Source of the DNA: Agrococcus sp. ARC_14
Lineage (GTDB): Bacteria > Actinomycetota > Actinomycetes > Actinomycetales > Microbacteriaceae
Direction: 5' to 3'
DNA: 64,000 bases
Assembly (NCBI RefSeq): GCF_022436485.1
Contig: NZ_JAKUDO010000001.1
Coordinates: 434,001-498,000, forward strand
In this document: piece by piece, positions 47,085 through 56,086 of the stretch
How positions within the stretch are numbered: the stretch's first letter is position 1
How the letters are laid out: each line of letters opens with the position of its first letter
Translations under genes and position numbers: made by a program
The notes under the pieces: model-generated
Databases searched by the model: none
The model's input: only the letters and a program-made list of their open reading frames with translations
What the model was told of the DNA's origin: nothing

Positions 47085-47716
47085 TGGAGGCCGCAGCGCT
47101 GGTGGCGGCGCTCGCGCACGTCGAGCTGCCCACCCTCGGCCACACGCTCGAGGAGGGCTTCTGCGGCCCGGGCGTCCGCCCCGTCGGCGAGGTGCGCCGC
47201 ACGGCGGGCATCGCCCGCACCCTCGACCTCGTGGAGCCGGATGCGCTCGCGGTCAACGAGGCGCTGCTCGCGCTGCAGCCCGGCGAGATGCTCGTCATCG
47301 CCGTCGGCTCCGGCGTGCACGCGCCGGTCGGGGCGGTCACATCCGCCGCGGCCCGCGCCCGCGGCGCCGCTGGCATCGTGGTCGGCGGGCCGGTGACCGA
47401 TGTGCGTGCGCTCGCCGAGGCATCCGCCGACCTGCCCGTCTGGTCGACCGGCGCGACCGCCCGCACCACCAAGCGACTGGGCGCGCCCGTGCGGCTCGAT
47501 GTGCCAGTGCGGATCGGCGACGCCGAGGTGCATCCCGGCGACGTCGTCGCGGGCGACGAGCACGGCGTGCTCGTGCTGCGACCGGCCGCGATCGAGCAGC
47601 GACTCCTCGACGACGCCCGCGCCTCCGACGAGGCGGAGCCCGCCCTGCTCGCATCGCTCGCCGCTGGTGAGCCGCTCGAGAACCTGCTCGCCCGCGCTCC
47701 CCAGGAGGAAGCATGA
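47084..47716 (+). CDS. RraA-like (HMG/oxaloacetate aldolase-type) protein
   Basis: A 210-residue RraA-fold protein. Family markers are LQPGEMLVIAVGSGVHAPVGAVTSAAARARGAAGIVVGGPVTDVRALAEASADLPVWSTGATART (Gly-rich loop with Asp and Arg) and IGDAEVHPGDVVAGDEHGVLVL. Enzymatic members cleave 4-hydroxy-4-methyl-2-oxoglutarate or decarboxylate oxaloacetate; others bind RNase E. Its place in this catabolic operon argues for an aldolase/decarboxylase role. It overlaps the next gene (ATGA). Confidence 0.85.
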   Translation: MEAAALVAALAHVELPTLGHTLEEGFCGPGVRPVGEVRRTAGIARTLDLVEPDALAVNEALLALQPGEMLVIAVGSGVHAPVGAVTSAAARARGAAGIVVGGPVTDVRALAEASADLPVWSTGATARTTKRLGAPVRLDVPVRIGDAEVHPGDVVAGDEHGVLVLRPAAIEQRLLDDARASDEAEPALLASLAAGEPLENLLARAPQEEA

Positions 47717-49337
47717 CCGACACCGACCGATCCGCCGGCCACCTCGTGGTCGCCCAGCTCGAGCGCGAGGGCGTCGAGCGCGTCTACTGCGTGCCGGGCG
47801 AGTCCTACCTCGATGTGCTCGACGGCCTCCACGACTCCTCGATCGACACGATCGTCACGCGCCACGAGGGCGGTGCCGGCTTCATGGCGCTCGCCGAGGG
47901 CCGCCTCACCGGCCGGGCCGGCGTGGCGCTCGTCACCCGCGGGCCCGGCGCAGCCAACGCATTCATCGCGGTGCACACCGCGCACCAGGACGCCACGCCG
48001 CTCGTGCTGCTGATCGGCCTCATCCCGATCGCCGATCGCGGCAGGGAGTCCTTCCAGGAGTTCGACATCACCGGCTGGTTCGGCAGGACCGCCAAGCAGG
48101 TCGTGACGCTCGACGACCCCACCGCTGCGGCGAGAGTGGTGGCGGATGCGATGCGCATCGCCGCGAGCGGACGTCCCGGTCCCGTCGTCATCGGCCTGCC
48201 GGAGGACGTCATCCGCGCTCGGCCGAGGGCGCCGACGTGCTCGAGCCGCGTCCTGCCGCAGCCGTCGAGCCCTCGGCGAGCGCGATGGCCGAGCTCGACG
48301 AGCGCCTCGGGCGCGCCGAGCGGCCGCTCGTGGTCGTGGGCGGCGAGGGCTGGACGGCCGAGGCCGGCCGCGCGCTGGTCGACTGGGCAGCGGCGCAGGG
48401 CGTGCCGGTCGCCGCGGACTTCCGGGCCTGGGACGCGGTGCCGCACGACAGCGCCGCCTACGTCGGCGCACTCGGCTACGGGCGCGCCGATGCGCTCGCC
48501 GCCCTCGTCGAGGACGCCGACCTGATCGTGCACATCGGCGCCCCGCGCACGGACGTGCTGAGCGACGGCTACCGGCTGGCGCAGCAGACCGAGACCGTCG
48601 TGATCATGACGGGCGAGCCGCTCGGGCACTCCGGCAGGCTCGACCAGCTCGTGGAGGCGGATCCTCGTGGCCTCGCCCGTGCGCTGCCCGACCCCCGTCA
48701 TGGCTTCGATCCCGCCCGGCTGCAGGCGGCGCGCGAGGCGCAGCTGCGCTTCTCGACACCGGTCGCGAGCGCCGAGGAGGGCGAGTACGTCGATTTGACG
48801 GCCGTCATGGCGGTGCTGCGCGAAGAGCTGACCGAGGATGCCGTGGTCACCTTCGGCGCCGGCAATCACGCCATCTGGCCCGCCCGCTACCTGCCGCACC
48901 ACGTGCCGGGCACGCTGCTCGCGCCCCGCAACGGCGCGATGGGGATGGGCATCCCCGCGGCCGTCGCCGCCGCACTGGTCGACCGCGAGCGCGAGGTCGT
49001 CTCGGTCGCCGGCGACGGCTGCTTCCTGATGAACGGCCAGGAGATCGCCACCGCCGTCGGCACGGGCGCCCGCTTCGTCGCGATCGTCGTCGACAACGGC
49101 GTCTACGCGACCATCCGCGAGCATCAGGAGCACCAGTACCCGGGGCGGCCATCCGGCACCCAGCTGACGAACCCCGACTTCGCGGCCTTCGCGCGCGCGT
49201 TCGGGGGCTTCGGCGCCACCGTCACCAACGCGGACGGCTTCCGCGAGGCCTACCGCGCCGCGCGGGCGAGCGGGCTGCCCGCCGTCCTGCACCTGCGCCA
49301 GGACCCATCCGTCCGCGCCCCGCGGACCGACGCGTGA
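47713..49337 (+). pseudogene. thiamine-pyrophosphate enzyme (acetolactate synthase-like), frameshifted
   Basis: A full-length TPP enzyme split by a frameshift. The first part, in the frame of ATG 47713, carries the PYR domain with the catalytic Glu in IVTRHEGGAGFMALAEG and runs to GPVVIGLPEDVIRA near 48219. The rest (AEGADVLEP... to the stop at 49337) continues in the -1 frame with the central domain and the PP domain GDGCFLMNGQEIATAVGTG...VVDNGVYATI. One missing base at about 48211-48222 would restore a single 541-residue protein. No slippery heptamer is visible, so this is either a recent mutation or a sequence error. In the intact form it would condense or decarboxylate 2-oxo acids. Confidence 0.82.
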
Positions 49338-49362
49338 ACCGATCGAACACCGAGGAGACGAG

Positions 49363-50658
49363 ATGACCACGCAGGATGCTCGCCCATCGAACGCACCGGG
49401 GCACGGGCTCGACGCCGGTCGGGCCGAGGCGTTCCTCGCCGACTTCGCCACCATGAGCGCGTTCGGCGCCACCGGCAACGGCGGCGTCGACCGGCAGGCC
49501 GCGACGCCGGCCGACATCGAGCAGCGCCGCTGGCTGCAGTCGTTGCTCGAGCAGCACGGCCTGCGCGTGGAGTACGACCGCATCGGCAACCAGTTCGGCC
49601 TGCTCGAGCTCGTGCCGGGCGCGCCCTACGTCGTCGTCGGCTCGCACATGGACTCCCAGCCGACCGCCGGCCGCTACGACGGCGCCTACGGTGTGCTCGC
49701 CGCGACGCACGCGATCGTCCGCATCGCCGAAGAGCTGCGCGAGACCGGCGAGCTGCCGCAGCACAACCTCGCGGTCGTCAACTGGTTCAACGAGGAGGGC
49801 TCGCGCTTCGTGCCCTCGATGATGGGTTCCTCGGTGTACACGGGCCTCATGCCGCTCGAGGCGGCGCTCGCGGTCACCGATCACGACGGCGTGAGCGTGC
49901 AGCAGGCGCTCGAGCCGACCGGATTCCTCGGCGACGGCGACGGCCCGGTCGCCGCCTGCTGCGCAGAGATCCACATCGAGCAGGGTCGCCTGCTCGAGGA
50001 TTCCGGCACGACCATCGGGCTCGTCACCGCCAGCTGGGCGGCGAGCAAGTACGTCGTCACGGTCGAGGGCGAGCAGTCGCACTCGGGGGCGACGGTCATG
50101 CCCGATCGCCGCGACGCGCTGCTGGGCGCCTCGATGCTCGTGGTGTTCGCGCGCGAGCTGGCCGATCGCTTCCCGGGCGTGCTGCACACCGCGGTCGGGC
50201 AGCTCGACGTCTATCCGAACTCACCCGTCGTCGTCGCCTCGCGCGTGCGGCTGCTGCTCGACCTGCGCTGCGCCGACGAGGCGGTGCTGGCCGAGGCGAA
50301 CGAGCTGCTGGCCGCCGAGATCGCACGCATCGAGGAGCGCGCCTCGGTGCGCCTCGAGCTGGAGCGCTCGCACGAGTGGGGCATCAACCCCTACCAGCCG
50401 GAGGGCGTCGCGCTCGCGCGCTCGATCGCCGAGCAGCTCGGCTACCCGCACGACGAGATCCTCACGGTGGCGGGCCACGACTCCATCAACATGAAGGAGA
50501 TCGTGCCGACCGTCATGCTCTTCGTGCCCTCCATCCAGGGCATCTCGCACAACGAGGGCGAGGAGACGCGCGACGACGATGCGCTCGCGGGGCTCGACGT
50601 GCTCACCGGCGTCGTGCGCCAGCTGGCGATGGGCGGGCTCGGCGCGAGCACCCGGTAG
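49363..50658 (+). CDS. M20 family amidohydrolase (N-carbamoylase/hydantoinase type)
   Basis: A 431-residue Zn-dependent hydrolase of the carbamoylase/allantoate amidohydrolase group. Metal and catalytic motifs are GSHMDSQPTAGRYDGAYGVLA (His, Asp), VNWFNEEGSRFVPSMMGS (Glu pair), AEIHIEQGRLLED and the C-terminal GHDSINMKEIVPTVMLFVPSIQGISHNEGE. It would hydrolyse a carbamoyl or ureido group or a linear amide, releasing ammonia and CO2 or an amino acid. GAGGAGACGAG precedes the ATG. It ends the operon; a strong 13-bp stem follows. Confidence 0.88.
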   Translation: MTTQDARPSNAPGHGLDAGRAEAFLADFATMSAFGATGNGGVDRQAATPADIEQRRWLQSLLEQHGLRVEYDRIGNQFGLLELVPGAPYVVVGSHMDSQPTAGRYDGAYGVLAATHAIVRIAEELRETGELPQHNLAVVNWFNEEGSRFVPSMMGSSVYTGLMPLEAALAVTDHDGVSVQQALEPTGFLGDGDGPVAACCAEIHIEQGRLLEDSGTTIGLVTASWAASKYVVTVEGEQSHSGATVMPDRRDALLGASMLVVFARELADRFPGVLHTAVGQLDVYPNSPVVVASRVRLLLDLRCADEAVLAEANELLAAEIARIEERASVRLELERSHEWGINPYQPEGVALARSIAEQLGYPHDEILTVAGHDSINMKEIVPTVMLFVPSIQGISHNEGEETRDDDALAGLDVLTGVVRQLAMGGLGASTR

Positions 50659-50662
50659 CCGG

Positions 50663-50697
50663 GCGGCCGCCGCGGAGCCCCACCCCGCGGCGGCCGC
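50663..50697 (+). terminator. 13-bp GC stem after the amidohydrolase
   Basis: GCGGCCGCCGCGG (50663-50675) pairs perfectly with CCGCGGCGGCCGC (50685-50697) around a nine-base loop, just after the stop at 50658. It closes the transporter-to-amidohydrolase operon. Confidence 0.75.
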
Positions 50698-50703
50698 TGC
50701 CCG

Positions 50704-50740
50704 CCGGATCGTTCCGTCACGCGGGAATCCGGCGTATCGT
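50704..50740 (+). promoter_or_regulatory. CGGATCGTTCCG operator-like site before the aldehyde dehydrogenase
   Basis: CGGATCGTTCCG at 50705-50716 is a 4-bp inverted repeat with a four-base centre, followed at 50731-50745 by the half-like GGCGTATCGTTCCCT. The site is identical over 15 bases to the one at 39792-39806. Further on, the 13-mer TAGCCCCCGTCCG occurs twice in tandem (50753-50778). Confidence 0.6.
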
Positions 50741-50797
50741 TCCCTCCGTCCCTAGCCCCCGTCCGTAGCCCCCGTCCGCAGACCTCCGAGGAGACCC

Positions 50798-52165
50798 ATG
50801 GCCTACCGCTCCATCGACCCCAGCACGGGCGAGCTCATCGCCGAGCACGCCGACGCGACCGACGCCGAGATCGAGACCGTCCTGCAGGCCGCCGCCGACG
50901 CATCCGCCGCCCTGCCGAGCCTCGAGCAGCGCATTGCGGCGATGCGCGCGATCGCGCAGGCGTTCCGCGATCGCGAGGCCGAGCTGGCCGAGACGATCGC
51001 CCGCGAGATGGGCAAGCCGCTGCCCGAGGGTGTCGGCGAGGTGCGGCTGTCGGCGGCGATCTGGGAGTGGTACGCCGACCGGCCGGAGCTGCTCGGAAGC
51101 CGCGACATCGAGACCACCTGGCGCGGCCGCGAGGCACGTGTCGAGCTGCGCCCGATCGGGCCGCTCATCGGGGTCATGCCCTGGAACTTCCCGTACTACC
51201 AGGTGGCCCGCCTCGCGGCACCCAACCTGCTGCTCGGCAACCCCGTGATCATCAAGCACGCCGGCAGCTGCACGGGCGCGGCGCTCGCGATGCAGGAGAT
51301 CGCGGATGCGGCTGGCCTGCAGGCGGGTGTCTACCAGACGGTGCTGGCCACCAACGAGCAGATCGCGGGCATGATCGAGGATCCGCGGGTGCAGGGCGTC
51401 TCGCTCACCGGCAGCGAGCGGGCCGGTGCGGCCGTCGCGGAGGTCGCCGGCCGCGCGCTCAAGCGCTGCGTGCTCGAGCTGGGTGGCTCCGACCCCTTCA
51501 TCGTGCTCGGCACCGACGACCTCGACACACTCGTCGCGACGGCCATCGCGGCCCGCACCCGCAACGCCGGTCAGGCGTGCACCGCAGCCAAGCGCTTCAT
51601 CGTGCACGAGTCGCTGCACGACGCCTTCGTCGAGAAGCTCGTCGTCGGCATGGCGGCGCTGCGCATCGGCTCGCCCCTCGAGGAGGGCGTCGAGATGGGC
51701 CCGCTCTCGAGCGAGGCCGCCGCGGCACAGCTCGTCGGCCAGGTCGAGTCGGCCGTCGCCGAGGGCGCGACGCTCGTGGCGGGCGGGCGTCGCATCGACC
51801 GGCCGGGCGCGTTCGTCGAGCCCGGCGTGCTGACGGGCGTCGACCGGCGGATGCGCGTCTGGCACGAGGAGCTCTTCGGTCCGGTCGCGATCGTGGTGCC
51901 GGTGCGCGACGCGGCGGAGGCGGTCGAGGTGGCGAACGACTCGCCCTTCGGGCTGGGCGCGAACGTGTTCGACACCGATGAGGCGCAAGCCGAATGGGTG
52001 GCGCAGCGGCTCGAGGTCGGGATGGTCTCGATCGGCGCATTCGGCGTCTCGCGGCCCGAGCTGCCGTTCGGCGGCGTGAAGCGCAGCGGCTTCGGCCGCG
52101 AGCTCGGCCCCGACGCGGTGCTGGAGTTCGCGAACCGTCGGCTGGTGACGCAGCCGACCTCGTAG
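50798..52165 (+). CDS. NAD(P)+-dependent aldehyde dehydrogenase (succinate-semialdehyde type)
   Basis: A 455-residue ALDH. The coenzyme-binding strand PLIGVMPWNFPYYQVARLAAPNLLLGN, ELGGSDPFIVL (general-base Glu) and RNAGQACTAAKRFIV (nucleophilic Cys) are in order. The C-terminal FGVSRPELPFGGVKRSGFGRELG resembles the short succinate-semialdehyde dehydrogenases (GabD1/Sad class). GAGGAG lies six bases before the ATG. The gene stands alone between a terminator and two repeats, with an operator-like site upstream. Confidence 0.87.
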   Translation: MAYRSIDPSTGELIAEHADATDAEIETVLQAAADASAALPSLEQRIAAMRAIAQAFRDREAELAETIAREMGKPLPEGVGEVRLSAAIWEWYADRPELLGSRDIETTWRGREARVELRPIGPLIGVMPWNFPYYQVARLAAPNLLLGNPVIIKHAGSCTGAALAMQEIADAAGLQAGVYQTVLATNEQIAGMIEDPRVQGVSLTGSERAGAAVAEVAGRALKRCVLELGGSDPFIVLGTDDLDTLVATAIAARTRNAGQACTAAKRFIVHESLHDAFVEKLVVGMAALRIGSPLEEGVEMGPLSSEAAAAQLVGQVESAVAEGATLVAGGRRIDRPGAFVEPGVLTGVDRRMRVWHEELFGPVAIVVPVRDAAEAVEVANDSPFGLGANVFDTDEAQAEWVAQRLEVGMVSIGAFGVSRPELPFGGVKRSGFGRELGPDAVLEFANRRLVTQPTS

Positions 52166-52278
52166 ATCGAGGAGCGCGCGGCGAAGCCGCTCGCGTCACG
52201 AGATCGGAGGGGCGAAGCGCTGACGCCTGCGGTCTCGTGACGCGCGCGTGCTGCGCACGCGCGCTCCTCGACCTACGG
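52165..52278. repeat. two class A palindromic repeats in opposite orientation
   Basis: An inverted copy (52165-52205; ATCGAGGAGCGCG, hairpin GCGGC-gaa-GCCGC, ACGAGATC) and a direct copy (52231-52278; GGTCTCGTGACGCG, hairpin GCGTGC-tgc-GCACGC, GCGCTCCTCGACCTACGGGG) face each other between the convergent aldehyde dehydrogenase and LacI genes. The first starts on the last base of the dehydrogenase stop codon. Confidence 0.85.
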
Positions 52279-52286
52279 GGCGAGGC

Positions 52287-53279
52287 TCACCGCCCGAGCG
52301 TCGACGCCCGGTAGCGCACCTCGATCGGCAGCGGCACGGATGCGTTCGGCTCGGCCTCGCCGCGGATGATCTGCACGAGCAGCTGCACGCACAGCGCCCC
52401 GGCCGCGCGCGGCGCGAGGTCGACTGCCGTCACCGGCGGGTCGGTGTAGGCGAGCGCCGGGCTGTCGACCATCGCGGCCACGAGCACGTCGTCGCCGACG
52501 ACGCGCCCGGCATCCTGCAGCACGTCGGCCACCACGATGGCCGAGCCGTCCGGGCCGCACAGGAAGGCATCCGTCTCCGGCCGCGCCGTGAGCACCTCGC
52601 GCGCCGCCTCGGCGTAGGCCGCGGAGTCGGAGCCGAAGGGCCGCTCCACGAGGGTCGGCGCGATCCCGTGCTCGCCGCACCACGCGCGGTAGACCTCCTG
52701 CGCGCGGGTGCCCCAGTCGGTGACGGCGGGGGAGGCGAGGAAGGCCGGCGCGGTGCTGCCGCGTGCGGCGAGGTGATCGAGCAGCGCGCGGATCGCGCCC
52801 TCGTGGTCGGCCGAGACGACACCGGTCGCCGCATCCCCGAGCGCCCGCTCGAGCGTGACGATCGGCAGGTCGAGCGCGAGCAGCCGGGTCGCCACCGGAT
52901 CGTCGGCCAGCGGGTCGAGCAGGATCACGCCGTCGACGCTCGGCGGCGCCTGATCGCCTGCGAGCCGTCGTGAGGTGATGACGGTCACGTCGACCTCGTC
53001 GAAGCCGGCCTGCTCGAGCGCGCCGTAGACGGTCTGCAGGTAGTAGTCGATGCGCGTCATGGCCTCCGGCAGGTGGAGACCGATCGTGCCGGTGGTCGCC
53101 GCCCGCAGCGATCGCGCCGCGGAGTTCGGGCGATAGCCGAGCTCGGCCGCGGCCTGCTCGACGGCCACGCGCGTGACCTCCGAGACCCGCCCGTGCCCGC
53201 GCAGCGCATCCGACGCCGTGGTGCGCGCCACGCCCGCGCGCTTGGCGACGTCGACGATGGTCGCGGCTCTCCTGCTCAT
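52287..53279 (-). CDS. LacI family transcriptional regulator
   Basis: A 330-residue regulator with HTH TIVDVAKRAGVARTTASDALRGHGRVSEVTR and hinge LGYRPNSAARSLRA. The ligand domain includes GTIGLHLPEAMTRIDYYLQTVYGAL, VDGVILLDPLADDPVATRLL, TDAFLCGPDGSAIVVADVL and PPVTAVDLAPRAAGALCVQLLVQII. It is divergent from the peptide ABC operon and next to the aldehyde dehydrogenase. Three CGGAWCGWTCCG-type loci in the window are plausible targets. Confidence 0.9.
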   Translation of the reverse strand: MSRRAATIVDVAKRAGVARTTASDALRGHGRVSEVTRVAVEQAAAELGYRPNSAARSLRAATTGTIGLHLPEAMTRIDYYLQTVYGALEQAGFDEVDVTVITSRRLAGDQAPPSVDGVILLDPLADDPVATRLLALDLPIVTLERALGDAATGVVSADHEGAIRALLDHLAARGSTAPAFLASPAVTDWGTRAQEVYRAWCGEHGIAPTLVERPFGSDSAAYAEAAREVLTARPETDAFLCGPDGSAIVVADVLQDAGRVVGDDVLVAAMVDSPALAYTDPPVTAVDLAPRAAGALCVQLLVQIIRGEAEPNASVPLPIEVRYRASTLGR

Positions 53280-53347
53280 CCCCGTTGTCTACCACGCCGC
53301 GCCCTGCATGGGCGGATCGATCCGGCATCCCTGCCCGCGCGGAATGT

Positions 53348-53449
53348 CACGATCGTGTGAAGTTCGGGCGGATGCGCGCCGTCGGCCTTGACCCGGATGC
53401 TCGGGCCGCGTAGATTCCGGGACATGCCGGAACGATCCGGCACGATCCG
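53348..53449. promoter_or_regulatory. operator cluster between LacI and the ABC operon
   Basis: CACGATCGTG at 53348-53357 is a perfect palindrome. At 53428-53439 CGGAACGATCCG and at 53438-53449 CGGCACGATCCG overlap by two bases, giving a tandem pair of the CGGA-N4-TCCG dyad about 50-70 bases before the substrate-binding protein start (53499). Confidence 0.65.
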
Positions 53450-53498
53450 GAGATCGATGAGGCTCGACGGATCAGACCGAGACGCAGGAGGCATCCCC

Positions 53499-55121
53499 GT
53501 GCGCACCACCTCAAGGATCACCGTCGCGGCCGCTGCCATCGCGGCGCTCGCCCTCACCGCCTGCACCGGGCCAGGATCGCCCGGAGGCACCGGGCAGCCC
53601 GAGGACCCGGGTCTGCCGGAGGGCTTCGCGGCGGTCGCCGACGAGTCGGTCGAGAGCGCGGGGGGCCCGCTGCACGTGCAGGTCGACTACGACACCGCAG
53701 AGGCGCAGGGGCTCGACCCCGCGTTCGCCGAGATCGCGCGCTCGTGGTCGATCATGGGACTCGTGGTCGAGTCGCTCGTCTCCGTCGGCCCAGGCTTCGA
53801 GATCGAGCCGGAGCTGGCCGCCTCGTGGGAGCAGCCCGACGACACCACCTACGTCTTCGACCTGCAGCCCGACGCAGTCTTCTCGAACGGCCGTGCCGTG
53901 TCGGCCGCCGACGTCGTCGGCTCGCTCAACCGTCTCAGGGAGTCGGGCTCGGTGTGGTCCGGCCAGCTGGGCCCGATCGCCGAGATCGCCGACACCTCCT
54001 CCGGCGACGCGCAGCAGGTCACCATCACGCTCGAGAGCCCGTTCACCCCGCTGCTCGCGGCGCTCGCCAACACGCCAGCCGGCATCCTGCCGATGCAGGA
54101 GATCGAGGCGGGCGAGCTCGATCCGACCGCAGAGCTGCTGGGCTCCGGCGCCTTCATCGTCGCCGATCACCGGCAGGACGAGTCGTGGTCGTTCGAGGCC
54201 AATCCCGAGTGGTGGAACGCCGAGCAGCTGGGCATCGACTCGCTCGAGCTGACGATCGCCGGCGACGACCAGACGCGCCTCGCGGGGCTCCGCGACGGCT
54301 CGACGCAGCTGGCGAACTTCTCCAACCCCGACGCGCTCGCCCTGCTCGGCAGCGCCCAGGGCGTGACGGCCGTGAGCCAGACGCAGAGCGACTTCTTCTA
54401 CGCGATGCTCAACTCCGTCAACCCCGACTCGCCCTTCGTCGACGAGGAGCTGCGCCAGACGGTGAACGCGGTGCTCGACCGCCAGGGGATCGTCGATCTC
54501 GCCCTCGCCGGCGCGGCGATGCCGACCGCGGTCACGCCCGCCAACCTGCCAGACGCGTGCACCGCCGACTCCGTGCCCTCCGCATCCGCGACGCCCGCGG
54601 CCGACGCGCTCGCGGGCCAGAGCATCTCGCTGCTGATCTACAACGACGACCCCTCGCTCACCGCGCTCGCGCAGGTCGTGCAGCAGCAGCTGCAGGGCGC
54701 AGGCGCTGAGGTCACGCTCGACAGCGTCGACTACGGCACCTACGCCGAGCGCGTCTACGTGGCGCAGCCGGGCGACTTCCAGATGGCGCTCGGCTGGTTC
54801 GCCGGCTACGGCGACCCCTCGATGGTGACGAACTGGTGGAACCCCGAGACCGCGTTCTTCAACGTGGGCTTCGTGCAGCCGCACGAGGATCTCTCTGCCG
54901 CCATCGCCGAGGCGCAGACGATGCCGGCGGGCGCCGAGCGCGCTGAGGCGCTGCAGACGGTCTGCGATCTCGCGGACACCTACTCCGAGATGGTGCCGCT
55001 CGCGACCCGCCCGCAGGTCGTCGGCATCCGCAGCGACCAGCTCTCGGCGTCGGTGCTCTCGGATGAGGGCTACGGCGACTTCCTGCGGCTGATCGCCGAG
55101 TTCAAGACGATCGAGGGCTGA
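53499..55121 (+). CDS. peptide-type ABC importer, substrate-binding lipoprotein (family 5)
   Basis: A 540-residue solute-binding lipoprotein. The signal peptide VRTTSRITVAAAAIAALALTAC ends in the lipobox with Cys22. A Gly/Pro linker follows, then the SBP_bac_5 fold: LVVESLVSVGPGFEIEPELAASWEQPDDTTYVFDLQPDAVFSNGRAVSAADVVGSLNRL is the family signature. A second lobe ends near PLATRPQVVGIRSDQLSAS. GTG 53499 has AGGAGG eight bases upstream; the frame to 53388 crosses the operators. It would capture peptides or other amides outside the membrane. Confidence 0.9.
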   Translation: MRTTSRITVAAAAIAALALTACTGPGSPGGTGQPEDPGLPEGFAAVADESVESAGGPLHVQVDYDTAEAQGLDPAFAEIARSWSIMGLVVESLVSVGPGFEIEPELAASWEQPDDTTYVFDLQPDAVFSNGRAVSAADVVGSLNRLRESGSVWSGQLGPIAEIADTSSGDAQQVTITLESPFTPLLAALANTPAGILPMQEIEAGELDPTAELLGSGAFIVADHRQDESWSFEANPEWWNAEQLGIDSLELTIAGDDQTRLAGLRDGSTQLANFSNPDALALLGSAQGVTAVSQTQSDFFYAMLNSVNPDSPFVDEELRQTVNAVLDRQGIVDLALAGAAMPTAVTPANLPDACTADSVPSASATPAADALAGQSISLLIYNDDPSLTALAQVVQQQLQGAGAEVTLDSVDYGTYAERVYVAQPGDFQMALGWFAGYGDPSMVTNWWNPETAFFNVGFVQPHEDLSAAIAEAQTMPAGAERAEALQTVCDLADTYSEMVPLATRPQVVGIRSDQLSASVLSDEGYGDFLRLIAEFKTIEG

Positions 55122-56086
55122 TGCTGACGCTGCGGTGGGTGGGCCGCCGGCTCCTGACGGGGCTGGTGACGCTCCTCGGCATCGCGCTGCTCGTCTTCTT
55201 CGCGGCGCGGCTGGTGCCGGGGCAGGCTGCCTCGGTGCTGCTGGGCCCGTTGGCGACCCAGGAGCAGCGCGATGCGCTCACCGCAGAGCTCGGCCTCGAT
55301 CGCGACCTGTTCACGCAGTTCGGGATCTGGATGGGCCAGATCGTCACCGGCGACTTCGGCGACTCGATCATCTCGGGCCAGCCGGTGCTCGACGAGATCG
55401 CGCTGCGGCTGCCGGTCACGGCGACCGTGGCGCTGCTGGCGCTCGGCATCGCGCTGCTGGTCGGCGTGCCGCTCGGCATCCTGCAGGCCGTGCGGTCGCG
55501 CCGACGCGGCGGTGCCGTGGTCTCGCGCATGATCAGCGGGCTCGGCATCTCGGTGCCGGAGTTCGTGCTCGGCGCGCTCGTGGTGCTGCTGTTCTCGACG
55601 GTGCCGCTCGGCATCACGATCGGCGCGTTCACGGCCGTCACCGACGACGTGTGGCTCGGGCTCGTCTCGAGCCTGCTGCCGGCGCTCGTGCTGTCGGTCT
55701 TCTGCGCCGCGGCGACCGCGCGCACCACCCGCGACGCCGTGCTCGGCGTGCTGGTCGAGCCGTGGATACAGGCGGCGGTCGGCCGGGGTGAGCGGCCGTG
55801 GTCGATCGTGCGGCACCACGTGCTGCGCAACGCATCCATCCCCATCCTCACGCTCGCGGCGACCCTGCTCGCCTACCTGCTGGGCGGCGCGGTGATCGTG
55901 GAGGGGCTCTTCAACGTGCCGGGCGTCGGTTCCTACATGCTGCTGGCGATGGATCGCCGCGACTACGCCGTGATCCAGGCGGCCGTCATGCTCGCCGCGG
56001 TGGTCTTCGTGGTGATGAGCGTGCTCGTCGAGCTCGCCTCCAGCCTCGTCGACCCGCGCGTCTCGACGATCGGAGCGACGCGGTGA
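55121..56086 (+). CDS. peptide-type ABC permease (DppB class)
   Basis: A 321-residue inner-membrane permease with the DppB N-terminus RRLLTGLVTLLGIALLVFFAARLVPGQ, the large periplasmic loop containing LGLDRDLFTQFGIWMGQIVTGDFGDSI, and the EAA-type loop around RHHVLRNASIPILTLAATLLAYLLGGAVIVEGLFNVPGVG. The ATG shares a base with the preceding stop. It forms the pore with the next gene product. Confidence 0.93.
   Translation: MLTLRWVGRRLLTGLVTLLGIALLVFFAARLVPGQAASVLLGPLATQEQRDALTAELGLDRDLFTQFGIWMGQIVTGDFGDSIISGQPVLDEIALRLPVTATVALLALGIALLVGVPLGILQAVRSRRRGGAVVSRMISGLGISVPEFVLGALVVLLFSTVPLGITIGAFTAVTDDVWLGLVSSLLPALVLSVFCAAATARTTRDAVLGVLVEPWIQAAVGRGERPWSIVRHHVLRNASIPILTLAATLLAYLLGGAVIVEGLFNVPGVGSYMLLAMDRRDYAVIQAAVMLAAVVFVVMSVLVELASSLVDPRVSTIGATR

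Noticed and set aside
48181..48260. Programmed -1 frameshift in the TPP enzyme
   Set aside because: No slippery X-XXY-YYZ heptamer and no obvious downstream pseudoknot; a simple one-base loss explains it better.
50753..50778. TAGCCCCCGTCCG tandem pair as an iteron or operator
   Set aside because: Only two copies with no dyad symmetry; more likely a small slippage duplication in the promoter leader.
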